This document shows positions 18,575-29,500 of a stretch of 64,000 nt of DNA, in pieces. The notes below the pieces were generated by a model. The model saw only the letters and a list, made by a program, of their open reading frames with translations. It did not search any database and was not told where the DNA came from. The stretch comes from an uncultured Lachnoclostridium sp. (GTDB lineage Bacteria; Bacillota; Clostridia; Lachnospirales; Lachnospiraceae). The stretch spans positions 30,235-94,234 of the forward strand of contig CAMIWE010000002.1 of assembly GCA_946402335.1 (NCBI GenBank). Reading direction: 5' to 3'. Position 1 is the first letter of the stretch, and each line of letters opens with the position of its first letter. Position numbers and translations under genes: made by a program.

Positions 18575-18603
18575 ATTATACTGTTCCTACCGCTAAAAGT
18601 CAA
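18575..18603 (-). promoter_or_regulatory. Promoter of the ABC importer operon
   Basis: Minus strand: TTGACT (complement of 18598-18603), 17 bases, TATAAT (complement of 18575-18580). Close to consensus. Its -35 lies only five bases from the -35 of the divergent plus-strand promoter. Confidence 0.8.
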
Positions 18604-18608
18604 TTTTC

Positions 18609-18637
18609 TTGCGGGAAGGCGCCAAATGTGGTATAAT
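18609..18637 (+). promoter_or_regulatory. Promoter of the YYGL operon
   Basis: TTGCGG (18609-18614), 17 bases, TATAAT (18632-18637). The same -35/-10 pair with the same spacing stands before the YYGL gene at 37398. Confidence 0.8.
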
Positions 18638-18715
18638 AACCCATATTTTAAGCAGTTATCGAAATGCATGCGAAAGCTGCGTTTCAGGGGAACAGACAGA
18701 AGCAGGGATGAAAAG

Positions 18716-20806
18716 ATGGAAAGCAGGGAACGTGTAAATCAGGAAACGGAAGGCGGAGAGGACACCGCGAAAAGCAGCCGGAAGCGCCGCATTGTAATGA
18801 TCGGATGTATTGCCGCCGGAGGCATTGCGGTTATCGCGGCAATTATCTGGCTGGTATTTTTCCTGAGCGGAGGCAGTGAGGCCGCAAACGCAAAGCAGAA
18901 GAAGGAACTCCGGAAGGAATTCGAGCATACGATCAAGGAGTACTACGGACTTGAGAAGGGAATGTACGGCATTACCTACGGCGAAAGCTACTGGTCCGAT
19001 GTGTCGGCACCGCGGTTCGGGTTTACGTACCGGAACAAAGAGTACTGGGCCTACAAGATCGGGGATACCTGGTATTCCGATTTCTGCTGTGAGAGGTTTA
19101 TAAAGGCAATTCAGAACAATCTTACGAAAAAGGTCGGGGAGACCGACTGCTTTGACGGAAATAACGGGGTTGTCGTAAATGTCAGCGTTTCCGAAATGCG
19201 AACCTCCGTCGGAAACCGGGTGCTGATGCCGGTTGCCATTACGCCGGACGATGCGGAGAACTGCTTTGGCACTTCCGGGAAGGCGGAGTGGAAGAAGATC
19301 ATCGTATCCGCTTCGATTGATGTGTTCTTCAGCAGTTGGGACGACCGTGACACATTTGCCGCAAAAATGGCGTCCGGTTCCGATTCGCTGTATGATCGCA
19401 TGAATCTGAAGACGGCGTTGTTCTCGTTTGAGGATTTTGCGGTGCAGTGTTATGTGGGTAGTGAGGAATCCCACAATTCCGTTCCGTTTTACGACCAGCA
19501 TTACCATTTTGATCCGGTGACGAAGGAGGAATACTCCTATCATGAGAACCAGACCAGAGACCTGCACGGACTGGAGGTCGTGTATGTCGACTGGTGGTCG
19601 GATGACCAGTGGAACGTCCCGCAGAATCATTACCAGGAAGCATTCTGGGAAATGCAGAACCAGGCGATGAAGAACAACAATTACACATTTACGCGCGTGG
19701 CGAACGGCGAATGGCGGGAGACCTGGCCGGAGGAATATCTCGCCGGCGTCAGCGAGAACAATCCGATGGGGCACATTGTGACATTTGACAGCCGCTGGGT
19801 TGCTTCGCTTCTGACGACAGGCGCGTTTCTGGATGTTTCCAAGCTGCCGTCTGCGGACTGGAGCGACCGGAAATACAACCAGGCGGTTTTGGAGGTAATG
19901 TCCTATAACGGCGGTGTCTACGGCTTTGCCGCCGGAATGGAACCGAGAACGGGCGTCTTCTTTAACAAGGCACTCCTTAAGGATGCGGGGGTGGACGAGG
20001 AGTTTCCTTATGAACTGCAGGCTACCGGAAACTGGGATTTCGAGAACTTCAAGAACCTTTGCCGCAAGCTCACCCGTGATACGAACAATGACGGCGTGAC
20101 CGACGTTTACGGCGTGACCGGACAGAATACGGTATTCTTTACCGGGCTTTTGATGGCCAACGATACGTTCATCATCAAAAATGAAGACGGCAGGCTTGTC
20201 ATGAATGCGCAGGACCGTAAGGTTCTGGAGGCATTGAACTTCGGAAATTCGATTATTTCCGAAGGGTATTTCCAGCCGCAGGGTGATGCGGAATGGGATT
20301 ATTTTAAGACCGGCTTCTATGAGGGCAGGGCAGCGATGTTCGTGGAGGAGTCCTACGCCTGTGACAACATCAACGCGCAGGCACCCGACATGGAATACGG
20401 GTTCGTCAACATTCCGAAGGGACCGTCCGCGCAGGATTATGTGGCGATCTGCCGCGAGAACATTCTGGTTATACCGAACTGCGAGAAGGTTCGGGCAGTG
20501 GCGGACGACGTCGTATTTGTCTACGACATCTATACCGATGTTCCGGAGGATTATCTGGAAGACGACCAGAGATGGAAAGGAAATCTCGCCAACCGTTTCA
20601 AAGACCGCAGATCGGTTAACGAGACCTGTAACTGGATGATCAACAAGTGGGATCAGTTTATGTCCGCGCCTGACGTATACATTTCCGGATTTGCCCCGGA
20701 CTGGCTGTATGACCTCGGTAACGGAAGGTCGCCGCAGGAAACGCTCGAGGCATATTCTTCGGAATGGCAGACGCAGGTGGAGGAGTTTAACGCAAGGCTG
20801 AAATAG
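18716..20806 (+). CDS. YYGL-domain membrane protein fused to an extracellular solute-binding domain
   Basis: 696 aa from the ATG at 18716; longer in-frame readings start upstream of the promoter and are not credible. A basic cytoplasmic N-terminus is followed by one membrane helix (IVMIGCIAAGGIAVIAAIIW, about 24-46). An extracellular YYGL unit comes next (about 65-250; HTIKEYYGLEKGMYGI near 72-88, then a WYSDF element matching the TDYY element of its relatives). From about 265 to 690 it looks like a family-1 solute-binding protein: FDSRWVASLLTTGAFLDVS, a Ca-loop-like TRDTNNDGVTDVYG, and FYEGRAAMFVEESY. There is no lipobox, so the binding domain hangs on a type-II anchor. It diverges from an ABC sugar importer, which may be its partner. 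Confidence 0.8.
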   Translation: MESRERVNQETEGGEDTAKSSRKRRIVMIGCIAAGGIAVIAAIIWLVFFLSGGSEAANAKQKKELRKEFEHTIKEYYGLEKGMYGITYGESYWSDVSAPRFGFTYRNKEYWAYKIGDTWYSDFCCERFIKAIQNNLTKKVGETDCFDGNNGVVVNVSVSEMRTSVGNRVLMPVAITPDDAENCFGTSGKAEWKKIIVSASIDVFFSSWDDRDTFAAKMASGSDSLYDRMNLKTALFSFEDFAVQCYVGSEESHNSVPFYDQHYHFDPVTKEEYSYHENQTRDLHGLEVVYVDWWSDDQWNVPQNHYQEAFWEMQNQAMKNNNYTFTRVANGEWRETWPEEYLAGVSENNPMGHIVTFDSRWVASLLTTGAFLDVSKLPSADWSDRKYNQAVLEVMSYNGGVYGFAAGMEPRTGVFFNKALLKDAGVDEEFPYELQATGNWDFENFKNLCRKLTRDTNNDGVTDVYGVTGQNTVFFTGLLMANDTFIIKNEDGRLVMNAQDRKVLEALNFGNSIISEGYFQPQGDAEWDYFKTGFYEGRAAMFVEESYACDNINAQAPDMEYGFVNIPKGPSAQDYVAICRENILVIPNCEKVRAVADDVVFVYDIYTDVPEDYLEDDQRWKGNLANRFKDRRSVNETCNWMINKWDQFMSAPDVYISGFAPDWLYDLGNGRSPQETLEAYSSEWQTQVEEFNARLK

Positions 20807-20828
20807 GATCAGCATGAAGGAGGGGGCA

Positions 20829-21563
20829 ATGGGAGAAGAAAAACCAAAGAAAAGCATACTGTACAGAATTTTCCGGATATGTCTTGTGACATTCGCAGTG
20901 TTTATTTTTTCAGGGGGCGCATTGTATCTGATTCTCTCGCACATTATATCCGGCTGGACGAAGGACCGGGATAAGAAAATGGAAATGGCGCGGGAGAACC
21001 TTAAGAAGAATCTGGAGCAGTATTACGGATTGAAAGAAGGAGATTACAAGATTACCGACGAATCCTTCGGCTTAAACGGCGACTATCCGGTGTTCAAATT
21101 TGTCTCAAACGGTATATCGTACAAGGCGGCAGGAGAAGGTGACGCCATGTGCACCGACTATTATGTGAATGAAGTAATGGAACTCGTAAAGGAGAAGCTT
21201 ACGCAAACGATTGAAAGCCATGACCTGTTCGGCGGGTTGTCGTATTCCATTCAGGAGCTTGACAACAGTTTCGTCGGATGGGAAGAGCATTACCAGCGCC
21301 GGGTCACTAACAATCTGCTTCCAATGTGGATCAACCGGGAAGAGATTGACCGGTTCCGTGAAGGAAAAGCCGATAAGCAGCGCTGGAAGGAAGGCGTCCG
21401 TGTTTCCTGCGTGATATGGGTATATTCCGAGAAAGGGTTTACCCTTACCGAAGACCAGTTCAACGGGATGGCAGACGACCTGTTTTATGTGGACGTGTTC
21501 CGGATAGACGGCCCGTCGCGTTATCTGTTCCGGCCGAGATTCGGAACCATCCGGCGGGAGTGA
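20829..21563 (+). CDS. YYGL-domain membrane protein
   Basis: 244 aa. The ATG at 20829 is preferred over 20814 because AAGGAGGGGGC lies just before it. Short cytoplasmic N-terminus, one membrane helix (about 15-43), then an outside domain with the shared marks: LEQYYGLKEGDYKI (about 62-75), CTDYYVNEV (about 108), LLPMWINREEIDRFREG (about 164-180) and DLFYVDVFRIDG near the end. No known domain recognised. Second gene of the operon, 22 bases after the fusion gene. Confidence 0.75.
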   Translation: MGEEKPKKSILYRIFRICLVTFAVFIFSGGALYLILSHIISGWTKDRDKKMEMARENLKKNLEQYYGLKEGDYKITDESFGLNGDYPVFKFVSNGISYKAAGEGDAMCTDYYVNEVMELVKEKLTQTIESHDLFGGLSYSIQELDNSFVGWEEHYQRRVTNNLLPMWINREEIDRFREGKADKQRWKEGVRVSCVIWVYSEKGFTLTEDQFNGMADDLFYVDVFRIDGPSRYLFRPRFGTIRRE

Positions 21564-21594
21564 TCCGCGCCGTTGGAAGACGGGAGGGAAGAAT

Positions 21595-22335
21595 ATGAAT
21601 CAGGAAACGGAACGAAACGAAGGAGCGGAACAGCAGGAAGAAAAGCAGAAACTGACCGTTAAGAGAGCCGTCCGTAACCTTTTCATCGGAATCGGCATTA
21701 CGCTTCTGGTGCTCTTTATATGCTTAGTCCTTGAGATCATGACCGAGAACAGAGAGGCCAGGAAGAACAGGGAAGCAAAGCATGAAACAATGACGGGCCT
21801 TTTCACGGAATGTATGGAAACGTACTACGGGCTGAAAAAAGGAGATTATATCATCGTTGATGAGTATTTCCGAAGGCACAGTGCCGACGTTCACGGATGT
21901 ACCTTCACTGTTGATGACACAGAGTATTCTGAAGTAAACGGTTATACGGATTATTGTTCAAAACAGTTGCGCGACGTTCTTGCGGAACAGTTCTCGGAGG
22001 CGCTGCAGGCGGCCGGTATTTCGGATGCGGGCGCTTATACGATTGAGAAGATCGAGTTTGACTATTCCGGCAAGGACACCATATTTGACGCGGAAATGAA
22101 AGACAAACTGCCGTTTTGGATGAACGAAGAGGAGATACAGAAATATAAGGACGGATCTTACAGCAGCCACAAATGGGCCGACGAGCTTACTCTCAGGATC
22201 GTAGTCCGCACGGATTCGAAAGAGGCGGCATCCTTATCGGAAGGCATTGTCAAGAAGCTGGAGTTCGGGCCGTTCTCGGATGAAGAGCTGATCATAGAAA
22301 CCGGCTCGCAGACGTATACCTATAAGATCCGGTAA
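21595..22335 (+). CDS. YYGL-domain membrane protein
   Basis: 246 aa with a GGGAGGGAAGAAT site. Charged N-terminus (~25 residues, Glu/Gln/Lys), membrane helix about 32-52, then METYYGLKKGDYIIVDEYF (about 74-92), YTDYCSKQLRDVL (about 118), LPFWMNEEEIQKYKDG (about 168-183) and a final FGPFSDEELIIETGSQTY. Same layout as its neighbours. Unknown function. Confidence 0.75.
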   Translation: MNQETERNEGAEQQEEKQKLTVKRAVRNLFIGIGITLLVLFICLVLEIMTENREARKNREAKHETMTGLFTECMETYYGLKKGDYIIVDEYFRRHSADVHGCTFTVDDTEYSEVNGYTDYCSKQLRDVLAEQFSEALQAAGISDAGAYTIEKIEFDYSGKDTIFDAEMKDKLPFWMNEEEIQKYKDGSYSSHKWADELTLRIVVRTDSKEAASLSEGIVKKLEFGPFSDEELIIETGSQTYTYKIR

Positions 22336-22352
22336 GACACAGGGGGAGTGTT

Positions 22353-23108
22353 ATGAAGAAAGAGAAAGGGAAGACGGGGAGAACCCGTTATATCGTTCAA
22401 CTCGTATTGTTCGTCATCGGGGTTTTGTGCGTGAGTGTGGGCCTTACCTGGTTTATCTATTGGGCGGCAAAGCATTCGCCGAAGCCGCTGACGATAAAGT
22501 TTGACTGGCTGAAAGGGAATGGTTCCGCAAGAAATGAAGCGGAAAGAGAACTGCTTGCACAACTGAAGGAGTATCACGGCCTGGAACCGGGCGACTGCAA
22601 GATCGTGGCCGGAGAGCCCGGGTTACTCGAAACGGCCGACGATACGCCGTATTATCTGCAAGTGAACGGCAAGCAGTACAATCTCGGACGCTATAAGAAT
22701 CAGATAACCGGGAAAGTTTACTGGACAAGCGATTACTATTCGGATTTGTTTGAAACAAAGGCCCGGCAGTACATCCGGCAGGTGATTGATGAAGTCGATC
22801 CAGAGATTAAAAATGCGGTCACGTCAGGGCAGTCCAATCTGCTTCCGATCTGGATGAACAACGATGAAACCGTTGCGCTTCTTAACGGAAAGATTGAGCG
22901 ATCCAAATGGAGACTGGCGGTCGCCAGGACCGGGAGCTTCATCGGAACCGTAACCATTCGAAGCGATAAGGACCTGACCCTCAGCGAGGAGCAGCTTGCG
23001 ATTCTTACGGACAAGCTTTTCTTCGTTAACGCAATCGTAATCTACTGCCCGAGGGAGACCATCCGGTACGAGCCATACTCCGGAAAGCTTTATACGACAT
23101 CAAAATAG
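22353..23108 (+). CDS. YYGL-domain membrane protein
   Basis: 251 aa, start after AGGGGGAGTGTT, 17 bases past the previous stop. Membrane helix about 13-38. Shared marks: LKEYHGLEPGDCKI (about 70-83; here YHGL instead of YYGL), YWTSDYYSDLFE (about 125), LLPIWMNNDETVALLNGK (about 164-181), KLFFVNAIVIYC near the end. Last gene of the operon; a strong terminator follows at 23123. Confidence 0.75.
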   Translation: MKKEKGKTGRTRYIVQLVLFVIGVLCVSVGLTWFIYWAAKHSPKPLTIKFDWLKGNGSARNEAERELLAQLKEYHGLEPGDCKIVAGEPGLLETADDTPYYLQVNGKQYNLGRYKNQITGKVYWTSDYYSDLFETKARQYIRQVIDEVDPEIKNAVTSGQSNLLPIWMNNDETVALLNGKIERSKWRLAVARTGSFIGTVTIRSDKDLTLSEEQLAILTDKLFFVNAIVIYCPRETIRYEPYSGKLYTTSK

Positions 23109-23122
23109 GAAACCATTCTATT

Positions 23123-23153
23123 CCGGGGCCGGACGCAGGCCCCGGTTTTTTGC
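23123..23153 (+). terminator. Terminator of the YYGL operon
   Basis: CCGGGGCC (23123-23130) pairs with GGCCCCGG (23138-23145), followed by TTTTTTG. Confidence 0.88.
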
Positions 23154-23244
23154 GAGAAGAAGGACGGGCGAAGAGGGGTGTCGGGGGCAACTTTTTTGCT
23201 CAACAGAAATTGTTTTTATTTTTTGAAAAGTTTCACTTTTTTCC

Positions 23245-23273
23245 TTGCATCCCAATAGCAAGTATGCTATCTT
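23245..23273 (+). promoter_or_regulatory. Promoter of giant gene 1
   Basis: TTGCAT (23245-23250), 17 bases, TATCTT (23268-23273). The -35 with its leading CC and the 17-base spacer are repeated before the second and third cassettes. Confidence 0.7.
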
Positions 23274-23320
23274 CTATATACGGACTTTTCGGTCCGTTGT
23301 TTTGGGGACAGGTTAATCAA

Positions 23321-23430
23321 TATTGGGGGCAAATCCGCGGAAACGCAGAGACGCAAAACTTGGAGTCTACCGTGACACGACAGGGTCTTCATGACCTTTT
23401 TGGTGTTGCCATGATAGTTCGGTTGCAATA
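23321..23430 (+). promoter_or_regulatory. c-di-GMP-I (GEMM-I) riboswitch, copy 1
   Basis: Conserved blocks in order: GGCAAA, a six-base helix capped by GAAA (one C-A mismatch in this copy), GACGCAAAA, GTCTA, and ATGATAGTTCGGTTGC. The closing helix P1 pairs TATTG (23321-23325) with CAATA (23426-23430). The position that separates c-di-GMP from cGAMP binders by family knowledge reads G. The last strand is shared with the terminator at 23420-23447. The 444-base gap before the gene holds only the upstream terminator, the promoter and this element. Confidence 0.88.
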
Positions 23431-23453
23431 AGGAATTATTGCAGCCGTTTTTT
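23420..23453 (+). terminator. Riboswitch-controlled terminator, copy 1
   Basis: CGGTTGCAATAA (23420-23431), loop GGAA, TTATTGCAGCCG (23436-23447), twelve pairs including one G-T, then TTTTTTG. Its 5' arm contains the P1 3' strand, so aptamer closing and termination exclude each other: ligand binding should allow read-through. Confidence 0.88.
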
Positions 23454-23552
23454 GTTTTCGGGGAGAATGTTTTGTGATACGGAAAGCGGCGTAAGGCCGG
23501 CTTTATGTATAAAGGAACAAAAGATGTAGGGAAAGAATGAAAGGAGCTAAGG

Positions 23553-26500
23553 ATGCATATCAGAAGGTTTAAAAGCATGCTCAGTATGCTTCTGTGCGTC
23601 TTCATGATGGGGTCTCTTTTACAGGCAAAAGAGGCTTCAGCAGCCAGATGTTATGACCACAGTAAAACGAAAGTGGTTATCGCCAGTCCGGCGACCTGTG
23701 GAAAAAACGGGTCAAGAGAATACCGTTGTGTGAATTGCAATTATCTTGTTAGATCAGAGACCATTTACGCAACCGGTAATCATAGCTGGGGCACTTGGAC
23801 GACGACCAAAGATGCGACCTGCACGATTGGTGGATCGAAAAAACGCTCTTGTACCACCTGTGGCAAGACCGAAAACGGCAATATTGATCCGCTTGGGCAT
23901 AATTCTGATAAAACAGAGTATACTCCGCCTACTTGCGGAAGTGATGGATACACGATTAAGAAGTGTTCAAGATGTCAGAATGTAATGAGCAGAACTGTAC
24001 ACAGTGCGACCGGCAATCACAGCTGGGGAAGCTGGGTTACGGTAAAGTCTCCTAATTGTACGGAAGGCGGAACAAGAAAGCATACGTGTAACACTTGCGG
24101 AGCGACTGCTTCGGAGAACATGGCTGCTTGGGGACACAATTCAAATGGAACCAAGACAGTACCAGCCACCTGTGGGAAGGACGGCTATACTGCGAAGACC
24201 TGTACAAATTGCGGGATCATTATGAGCAGCACTCCGATTAAGGCAACCGGAAAGCATAGCTGGGGGTCTTGGGTTGATGTTAAATCTGCAAATTGTACGG
24301 AAGGCGGAACACGGAAGCATACCTGTAATACATGTGGAGCAACTGCTTCTGAAAATGTAGCAGCTCTTGGACATGATACGAAAGGCGGAACGAAAACCGT
24401 TGCGGCTACATGTACTGCTGCCGGTTATTCCGTAGCGACCTGTTCCAGATGTAAGAGAGAGCAGGGCAATAAGACGACGATCCCGGCACTCGGACATAGC
24501 TGGGGGTCATGGATTGATGTTAAGGCGGCAAACTGTACGGAAGGCGGTACGAGAAAGCATACCTGTAACCGTTGCGGAACTACGGCTTCTGAGAATGTTG
24601 CGGCACTCGGACATGACTCGAAGGGCGGAACGAAAACCGTTGCGGCCACCTGTACTGCCGCCGGCTATACCGTAGCGACCTGCTCCAGATGTAAGAGAGA
24701 GCAGGGCAATAAGACGACGATCCCGGCACTCGGACATAGCTGGGGGTCATGGATTGATGTTAAGGCGGCAAACTGTACTGAGGGCGGGACAAGAAAGCAT
24801 ACCTGTAACCGTTGCGGAGCAACGGCTTCCGAGAATGTAGCGGCACTCGGTCATGACTCGAAAGGCGGAACGAAAACAGTTCCGGCATCATGCGGAACCG
24901 ACGGCTATACCGTAGCAACCTGTTCCAAATGTAAGCGTGAGCAGGGAAACAGAACCACAATCCCGGCAACCGGAAAGCATTCCTGGAGCAAATGGAATAA
25001 CGATATTGATCCGTCCTGTGAGGGGGCAGGATCCAAGTCGCGTGTATGTTCCACCTGTGGAAAAAAAGAAAACGATAAGATTAATCCGCTTGGTCATCTG
25101 GTCGAGGGCCAGGTGAAGAGAGAAGAAGCGACCTGTGGCAAAGACGGATACAGTGTCGTAGTTTGTACACGATGCGGCAAGGAACAAGGCAGCAGAAATA
25201 CGATCAAGGCGACCGGAAAGCATAGTTGGGGCTCTTGGACGGTTGAGATAGAACCGGCATGTGAAATGCAGGGAACCAGATCACGAGTATGCACAACCTG
25301 CGGTACCCCTGAAAAAGATAAGATAGGTGAACTGGGCCATTCCTTCCAGGGACAGATCAAGAGAGAAGAGGCAACCTGTGGCAAAGACGGATACAGCGTT
25401 GTAGTATGCTCCCGTTGCGGTAAAGAAGGCGGGAACAGAAATACGATTCCGGCGACAGGAAAACATTCCTGGGGCTCCTGGACGATTGAGATAGAGCCGG
25501 CATGTGAAATGAAGGGGACCAAATCACGGGCATGCCCGGTTTGTGGCGATATTGACAGAGTCCAAATAGGCGAACTCGGACATTTGGTGCAGGGGCAGAT
25601 TAAAAGAGAAGAAGCCACCTGTGGTAAGGATGGATATACAGCCGTGGTTTGTTCAAGATGCGGTGAAGCGGTTGGAGCAAAAAATGTTATTCCCGCAACC
25701 GGCAAGCATACCTGGGACAGCTGGACCGATGATAAGGATGCCACGTGTACTATAAACGGCACGAGACATCACACATGTACGACATGCGGCAAATCCGAAG
25801 ACGGTATAATAAAAGCCCCGGGCCATTTAATCACGGGACAGATGCGAACGGTAGAGCCGACTTGTTCTAAAGCTGGCTATAATGTTGTTATTTGTTCCCG
25901 CTGTGGTCAGGAATTCGGGAGTCAGAGTACTATTCCGGCAACCGGTAATCATAACTGGGGAGTCTGGATTGAGGATAAAAAGCCGACTTGTGAGCAGAGT
26001 GGAACAAGACATCATGTATGTAAGGATTGCGGACATTCTGCCGGTGATACCACCGCACCATTGAGACACCTGGTTGAGGGGCAGATCAGACGGAAAGCTC
26101 CAACCTGCGACAAGGATGGATACAGCGTGATGGTTTGTTCCCGATGCGGGGCAGAGGTTGGAAAGCGGACGATCCTTCCGAAGACCGGGCATAATCTGGG
26201 ACCGGTACAAAAGATTGTTTCAGAGAATTGTGAGAGAGATGGCTGGGGATACCGTTATTGTACGGATGATAACTGTCAGTACAAAGAAAAAGTCACGATT
26301 ACGAAAAAAACGCATTCTCCGATAACATTCAGAGAAGAACCGACTTGTGATAAAGAAGGTAAGCAGGGAGTCAAGTGCCAATACTGTGGTGAAATCCTCG
26401 GCAACTCCTCAACTATAGCTAAGAAAGGACACCAGTTTGGCGATTGGATACTGTACCCGTCGGTTTCTACGGATAAAGAACTGGTATCTTTCCGTTATTG

Positions 26501-29500
26501 TACCGTGTGTGATGCATACGAAAAGAAAGTCGAACCGAATACTTCGGAAGTTCCGATATATTATCTTCATTTTGACCCGAATGGCGGAACCGGTCGGATG
26601 GATGACTATATTTTCATCGGGAATCTGACCAATCTTCCGACTTCGACATTTAAGAAAACCGGCTACTATTTCTCGGCATGGTGTACTGCTCCTGACAGTT
26701 TGGCGGGACGGGTTTATACGATCCCATCGACATTTAAACGAACTGATGCACCGGCAACGTTGTATGCTTTATGGTCTGCAAATGAATACACAATTGAGTA
26801 CAATCTGAACTATGCAGACGCTAAAAAGATAGGTGACGATGTTGTTTCCTATGATGAAACCGTGACTCTTCCGAAACCGAAACGCGACGGATATGATTTT
26901 GTTGCGTGGAGGGGAGCGGCGGATGGAAAACAGCTTTATCTGTCGGGCGGACAGGAAGTAAAGAATCTCACTGAACATAATGGTGTGACGGTTATACTTA
27001 GGGCAGAGTGGGTAAAGACAGAAGGATTCTGTGAGGTTTCTTTCTATGACGGAAATACGTTTATCAAGTCTACAAGCGTGGAACCCGGAGACAAGGTAAA
27101 AACGTTCAAGTATAGCAAAAACAATACAGCCTGCATTGGATGGAGCACCACGCCCGGCGGACCCGTTGTATATCAGGCCGGAAAGAAATATGAATTTAAA
27201 GAAGACACCAAATTATACGCCGTTTGGAAAGAATACACCATAACATATGATGCTAACGGAGGCGAATTTACTCCGAATGCAGTGACCGTGAAGGATGGTT
27301 CTGCTACAACAATATATGATAAAACGCTCGACAGACCGGGATATCATTTTGGCGGGTGGTCATATAGTAAGGAGAATCAGGAACTGAACTTCATACCGGG
27401 AGCGCCGTATTCGGATGGGGTTAGTATCACTTTGTATGCAATTTGGGACCCGATTGAATATACCATTAAGCTGAACCCGAATTATTACGGAGCAAAAACG
27501 ACCACGATCAAGGTTTCGTATGATTATGTGTACTATCTTCCTGCTCCCCAGCGAACCGGATATGAGTTCTGCGGATGGAAGGGAGCTTCTGACGGTAAAC
27601 AGCTCACCTTTTCTGCGAATGCACCGGTAAGTAAGCTTACGGTTAATGAGGGAACCACGGTGACGCTTACCGGAAGCTGGCAGAAAAAAAGCGATTTTGT
27701 TGAGGTGAAATTCTATAACGGAAATCAACAGGTGGATTTCACTACAAAGAAAAAAGATAAGGCCATCAAAATGCCTTCGTATTATTGGGCGGAGACCGGG
27801 AATTTCTGTTGCGGTTGGAACACTGCGAAAGACGGAACAGGCAAAACCTATGCGGTTGGGGAAAACGTTTATTTTACGGAAAACGTATCATTATATGCGG
27901 TTTGGGGCTCTTATACAGTTACATATGATGCCAATGGCGGAAGCGGAGCTCCGAATCCGCAGACTGTTTCTCGCACCCAAACAGTAACCATCTCCGGCGC
28001 CGGAAGTATCAGAAGAGATGGATACAAATTCGATGGCTGGGCATATCAGAAGTATGATACCGAAAGCTATTATAATGGCGGTGAGACATATAAGGAAGGT
28101 GTTTCCATAACGCTGTATGCAGTTTGGATTCCGATACAATACACGATTAAAGTGAATCCGGGATTCTTCAATGCTAAAATCACTACAATCAAGGTACCAT
28201 ATGATTATGTATATTATCCGGTGGTACCGGACCGGCTTGGGTATGATTTCTGCGGATGGAAGGGTGCTTCTGACGGAAAGCAGTTCTCCTTCTCGAAAAA
28301 TGAACCGGTAAGTAAACTCACAATTCACGAAAACACTACTGTCATTTTAAATGGAACATGGAAAAAAAGCAGTGAGTACGTTACCGTGAATTATTATGAC
28401 GGAAACACAAAGGTTAACTCAACGACCGTCCTTCGCGGAACGACGCTGGTGCTGCCGTCTCATTTTAGAAGTACAACGGCCATGTATTGCAGCGGGTGGT
28501 GTAAATCCGCTAATAAGACCGGGACAAAATATAAAGTAGGCGATTTGTTTGTGCTTACGGAAGATACGGATTTGTATGCAACATGGGATACTTATACGAT
28601 TTCGTACAATGGTAACGGCGGAACCGGCGCTCCGTTTATGCAAACCTATTCGTGCTCTGAAACTGCAACGATTCTGTCAACAAAACTTGACCGAACCGGG
28701 TACAGATTTAACGGATGGGCTTTTGATAAGGAGGCTAAGGAGCCTGATTTTGTCGGCGGAGCTCCTTATTCCGAAGGAGTATCGATTACGCTGTATGCGG
28801 TTTGGGTACCGCATGAGTATACCCTTAGATTTAATTCGAATTATCAGGATGCGGATCCGATCAGTGATGTAACAGGTCTGTATGATTATACGATTTATAT
28901 TCCCGAAGCGCAGCGGACGGGATATGTATTTGACGGATGGAAGGGCTATTACAAGGGACATCTTATTACCCTTAAGGGAGGCGAGCTGACTAAGAATGTG
29001 ACGGCCGACGATGGCGTTGTCATCCCACTGACCGCACAATGGAAGAGAGACGAGAACTATTGTAAGGTAACATTTTACAGTGGGGACAAAGAAGTTCGCA
29101 CTAAAATGGTGAAAAAGGGCAAAAAGGTGACACTGTCCGGATATCTGTCTCCTGAGACGACGACCTACAATAAGGGTTGGAGTATTACAAAGAACGGTGT
29201 TACAGAGTCATATAAAAACAATGATAGGGTTACAATCTATGAAGACACGGCAGTAGTGGCTGAGTGGAATAAGTTTACGATCATTTTCGATCCGCATGGT
29301 GATAATGTTACCGGAATGCCTGGAAATATTACTACAACAGCGGATAAAGCGGTAAAACTACCGGATGAATCCGAGTCCCCGCAAAGAAGCGGCTATGTGT
29401 TTGCCGGCTGGGGATTTATCACAAATCAAGGAGACTATGTTTTTGCGTATAAACCCGGTGAAGTATATGATTCCGGAGTAACCGTTACAATGTATGCGAT

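Noticed and set aside
18656-20944. 762-aa open frame on the minus strand opposite the YYGL-SBP gene
   Set aside because: It mirrors the codon bias of the plus-strand gene, has no ribosome binding site, shows no known motif and covers the promoter and start of a well-supported gene.
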